The translations under genes were made by a program, and so were the position numbers. This document shows positions 21,879 through 24,109 of a DNA stretch of 24,109 bases, piece after piece. Within the stretch, counting starts at the first letter, position 1. Each line of letters opens with the position of its first letter. Below the pieces are notes generated by a model. That model had not been told where the DNA came from and did not search any database. It saw only the letters and a program-made list of their open reading frames with translations. Origin of the DNA: Spirochaetota bacterium (lineage in GTDB: Bacteria; Spirochaetota; UBA4802; JAFGJZ01); contig JAEWVL010000045.1 in the NCBI GenBank assembly GCA_023396665.1, positions 1 to 24,109 on the forward strand, read 5' to 3'.

Positions 21879-23675
21879 CTACACTCTTCTCGAGAAAAAT
21901 TTCTCGAGCTCGGTTCTTGTCAGTCTGAATACGAAGGGGCGACCGTGGGGACATCGCAGTTCATGCTTTTGTTCATTGAAAAAAAGCAGATGAACAAGTT
22001 CTTTCATGTCGTCATTCGTCATGGTATCACCGGCACGCTTGGCACTGTGACAGGCAACACGTTCGAGTAATAATTTTTTCCGGTCAATTATGAATGAACT
22101 ATTATTCTTGTCTTCGTTTAACAATTCTTCGAAGAACGCATCGCTTTCGTCAACATGAAGTATGCCGGGTACTGAGCGTACAACAAAAGAATCATCGGAA
22201 AACAGTTCCGTATCGAATCCGCTCTTCACCAGAAGTTCAAGCACTTCGTCGATATATCCCCGGCAGTGTGCCGGAAAATGAATCAGTTTGGGTTCAAGGA
22301 GAAGCTGTCTGTCGTAGTCCTCATCCCCCCGAATGAGACGATCATATATGATGCGTTCGTGTGCGGCATGAAAATCGATTATCAGCATCTCATCGTTGAC
22401 GGCGGCGAGCACATAAGTCGAAAACAGTGTGCCGTATATGGTGAAAGAATCTGATTGAAACGGATTTGCCGATATATGCAAGGTCTCGTTAAAGAGGGCC
22501 GGCGTTTCAGGTGCTTTCGTCGTTGCTGAAGAAGGAATAAAAGGATGAGCCTGAACATAGGGTGATGGTGATTCATATACCTTGTTGGCGTCCGGAAGAT
22601 TCTGGCCGGCATCCGGTTCTTCAATTACCTGTCCCTGCCCTGCGCTGTTCAGCCCGTCATTGCGGATAATGCTGAAAGTTCGGTCAAGCAGAGAACGGCA
22701 GAAACCATATACAAGTGAGCCCATATACGCTTCGTCAAAAAATCGAATCTCCCGTTTTGCCGGATGAACATTGACATCGGCGAGTCCCGGTGGGAGCGAA
22801 ATGTTGATGTAGGCGTGAGGATGTTTTCCCGCCGCCATCAAAGAATCGTAAGCTCGGCGTATGTGAAAAGAAAAGGACGCGTTTTCAATCGGACGATTAT
22901 TGACAAAAAGGTACTGTCCGGCACGAGTTGGCTTGTTGAGAGACCCGTCCGAGATACAACCCGATATGCCTACTTCTATGTCATTGATGGAGCCCTCGAT
23001 GAGATGCGCTGTTTCTTTAGGACCGAAGAGCTGTTGTATCCGCTCTTTCAGAGATTCCACTGCGGGACAGTCGTAGATAAGACGATCATCGTTTCGGTAG
23101 CTGAAAGCGATACCGGGTCTTGCAAGTGCAAGTGCGCTTACCACGCGTAATGAGTTGCGGCTTTCACTCTGCTGGCTCTTGAGAAATTTTTTTCGAGCCG
23201 GGGTATTGTAAAAGAGTTCTTCAACCAGGACGCTTGTTCCGTTTTGTCCCTGATATTCTTCAATGCTGACCTCACCGAATACTGAAATCAACCTGGCTCC
23301 CGATTGGGCACCCTTCTGACGAGAACTGATGCTCAGGCGTGAAACAGAAGCGATACTCGAGAGCGCTTCACCTCTGAAGCCGTAAGAGGCTATCGTTTCT
23401 ATGTCTGCGATGGCTCTGATTTTTGAGGTGGCGTGCTCAACGACGGAGAGTGCGATCTGGTCGCTTGCAATGCCACATCCGTTATCTATTACCCTGATGC
23501 AGGATAGTCCTCCATCACGGGTCATGATATCAATGCTGTCGGCACCCGCATCGATGGCATTTTCAACGAGTTCCTTGATAACCGAAAAGGGGCCCTGTAC
23601 AACCTCTCCTGCGGCGATCATGTGCTTAACAGACTCTGGAAGTATTTCAATTTTGGCTGTTTGTCTTGCGTTCAT
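21879..23675 (-). CDS. mutL: DNA mismatch repair protein MutL
   Basis: A 598-residue MutL. The GHKL ATPase part has MIAAGEVV, KELVENAIDAG (E35, N39), DNGCGI (D64) and YGFRGEALSSI, and the transducer region has FVNNRPI. A Pro/Ser-rich linker of about 60 residues (343-400) leads to the dimerisation domain, with DFHAAHERIIYD (434-445), ACHSAKRAG and CPHGRP (575-580) near the end. It couples mismatch recognition by MutS to repair; mutS is not in the window. Two oddities are seen: the usual ERP after GEVV is QGP, and the endonuclease motif DQHAx2Ex4E has F for Q and D for the last E. No ribosome binding site precedes ATG 23675. It begins a minus-strand block toward coaC. Confidence 0.97.
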   Translation of the reverse strand: MNARQTAKIEILPESVKHMIAAGEVVQGPFSVIKELVENAIDAGADSIDIMTRDGGLSCIRVIDNGCGIASDQIALSVVEHATSKIRAIADIETIASYGFRGEALSSIASVSRLSISSRQKGAQSGARLISVFGEVSIEEYQGQNGTSVLVEELFYNTPARKKFLKSQQSESRNSLRVVSALALARPGIAFSYRNDDRLIYDCPAVESLKERIQQLFGPKETAHLIEGSINDIEVGISGCISDGSLNKPTRAGQYLFVNNRPIENASFSFHIRRAYDSLMAAGKHPHAYINISLPPGLADVNVHPAKREIRFFDEAYMGSLVYGFCRSLLDRTFSIIRNDGLNSAGQGQVIEEPDAGQNLPDANKVYESPSPYVQAHPFIPSSATTKAPETPALFNETLHISANPFQSDSFTIYGTLFSTYVLAAVNDEMLIIDFHAAHERIIYDRLIRGDEDYDRQLLLEPKLIHFPAHCRGYIDEVLELLVKSGFDTELFSDDSFVVRSVPGILHVDESDAFFEELLNEDKNNSSFIIDRKKLLLERVACHSAKRAGDTMTNDDMKELVHLLFFNEQKHELRCPHGRPFVFRLTRTELEKFFSRRV

Positions 23676-23681
23676 TGGTAC

Positions 23682-23709
23682 ATTGTAATTTACTAATAAC
23701 TGGCTGCAA
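23682..23709 (-). promoter_or_regulatory. Candidate promoter giving a leaderless mutL transcript
   Basis: On the minus strand TTGCAG (23709-23704) and TACAAT (23687-23682) are 16 bases apart. TACAAT matches the -10 consensus at 5 of 6 bases and lies six bases before ATG 23675, so transcription would start at or beside the A of ATG. The -35 is weak. Confidence 0.3.
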
Positions 23710-23764
23710 CAGTTTATTGAGGGGATCAGACAAAAAGAATGTCACTGTCGATGAGCGCTAAAGG

Positions 23765-23792
23765 TTGTTGTAGTGATGAAAAGAGTGATAAT
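23765..23792 (+). promoter_or_regulatory. Candidate promoter of the sigma-70 gene
   Basis: TTGTTG (23765-23770) and GATAAT (23787-23792) are separated by 16 bases. The -10 matches 5 of 6 consensus bases. It would give a leader of about 80 bases before ATG 23877, and it lies inside the upstream open frame, favouring the shorter protein start. Confidence 0.3.
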
Positions 23793-23876
23793 TTTTCCAG
23801 TTCGGGAATTAATGATTGCTTTATTTTTTCAATGAATAAGAATTCGCGTAAAATTGGAAGGGTTTTTGAGGATAAT

Positions 23877-24109
23877 ATGACGCAGACAAGGGTTAAATTG
23901 GTGCAGTCTCAGGGTCAACCAAAAAATAAAAAAAGTACAGTAAAAAGCGGATCGTCTGATTCTTCTCTGTCCTGGTACCTTGAACAAATAAACAAGATAA
24001 AACTTCTCACGCGTGAAGAAGAAGATTTTTACGCAAGAAAGGCCCGCGAAGGGGATCAGGAAGCGAAAGATGTTCTTATCAAGGCGAATCTCCGCTTTGT
24101 TGTCTCCAT
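23877..24109 (+). CDS. RNA polymerase sigma-70 factor, RpoD/RpoS-like (3' truncated)
   Basis: Seventy-seven codons are visible before the window ends. After a polar, lysine- and serine-rich start, SSLSWYLEQINKIKLLTREEE, GDQEAKDVLIKANLRFVVS is region 1.2 into 2.1 of a primary or group-2 sigma factor. The long region 1.1 of a full RpoD is missing, which points to an alternative or compact form. GAGG lies five bases before ATG 23877, deciding the start. The same frame stays open back to 23721, with ATGs at 23739, 23751 and 23832 that lack ribosome binding sites, so a longer start cannot be ruled out. It is divergent from mutL. Confidence 0.93.
   Translation, partial: MTQTRVKLVQSQGQPKNKKSTVKSGSSDSSLSWYLEQINKIKLLTREEEDFYARKAREGDQEAKDVLIKANLRFVVS

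Noticed and set aside
1..24109. tRNA, rRNA, CRISPR, insertion sequence or prophage
   Set aside because: No cloverleaf, repeat-spacer array, transposase or phage gene could be supported on either strand.

Overview
The window looks like one end-to-end chromosomal stretch of a spirochete-like bacterium (inference). The base composition is moderate, and most genes have clear AGGAG/GAGG ribosome binding sites. The gene style also fits: long periplasmic TPR proteins, a lipoprotein with a relaxed lipobox, a small FN3-like exported protein, a one-domain MshEN protein, RsbU/STAS regulators and a compact group-1/2 sigma factor. There are no insertion sequences, tRNA or rRNA genes, CRISPR arrays or prophage genes. 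Both ends cut through a gene.

Layout, left half. A 5'-truncated FAD-dependent dehydrogenase (COG2509 type) converges, with overlapping stop codons, on an exported SH3-like protein. After a 395-bp intergenic region with a terminator-like hairpin comes a tightly overlapping + strand triad: a small three-helix membrane protein, an ECF sigma factor and a two-helix membrane protein with an HxxxCxxC zinc anti-sigma motif. A large REC-GAF-PAS-PAS-PAS-HisKA_2 sensor kinase follows on the minus strand, divergent from a flavodoxin-fold NAD(P)H quinone reductase. Next is malQ (4-alpha-glucanotransferase), preceded by an unknown 113-aa protein, and then an FN3-like exported protein. A minus-strand trio follows: alpha/beta hydrolase, divergent CheD-like deamidase, and a DAGK-PAP2 fusion. 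Glycerol kinase comes next on the + strand.

Layout, right half. Behind glpK sit a standalone MshEN-domain protein with the best promoter in the window and a STAS anti-anti-sigma factor, which converges on an RsbU-type PP2C phosphatase. The rest is mostly one minus-strand block reading mutL, coaC, coaB, MEMO, AMMECR1, lipoprotein, TPR protein and rsbU. mutL and its neighbours are closely spaced, with two larger gaps further down. A sigma-70 (RpoD/RpoS-like) gene starts divergently from mutL and runs off the end.

How the genes relate. Three regulatory layers are visible: the ECF sigma/ZAS anti-sigma pair, a partner-switching pair (STAS plus RsbU, with no RsbW kinase in the window), and the hybrid kinase. 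Metabolic genes cover glycerol (glpK), glucan (malQ), coenzyme A (coaB/coaC) and lipid-carrier phosphate turnover (DAGK-PAP2). The most interesting items are the previously unlabelled anti-sigma candidate, the CheD-like protein with a changed catalytic triad, the DAGK-PAP2 fusion with altered phosphatase motifs, the out-of-frame coaC/coaB overlap, MutL with altered ATPase and endonuclease motifs, and a possible leaderless mutL start. I do not see a wholly new multi-gene defence-type system.
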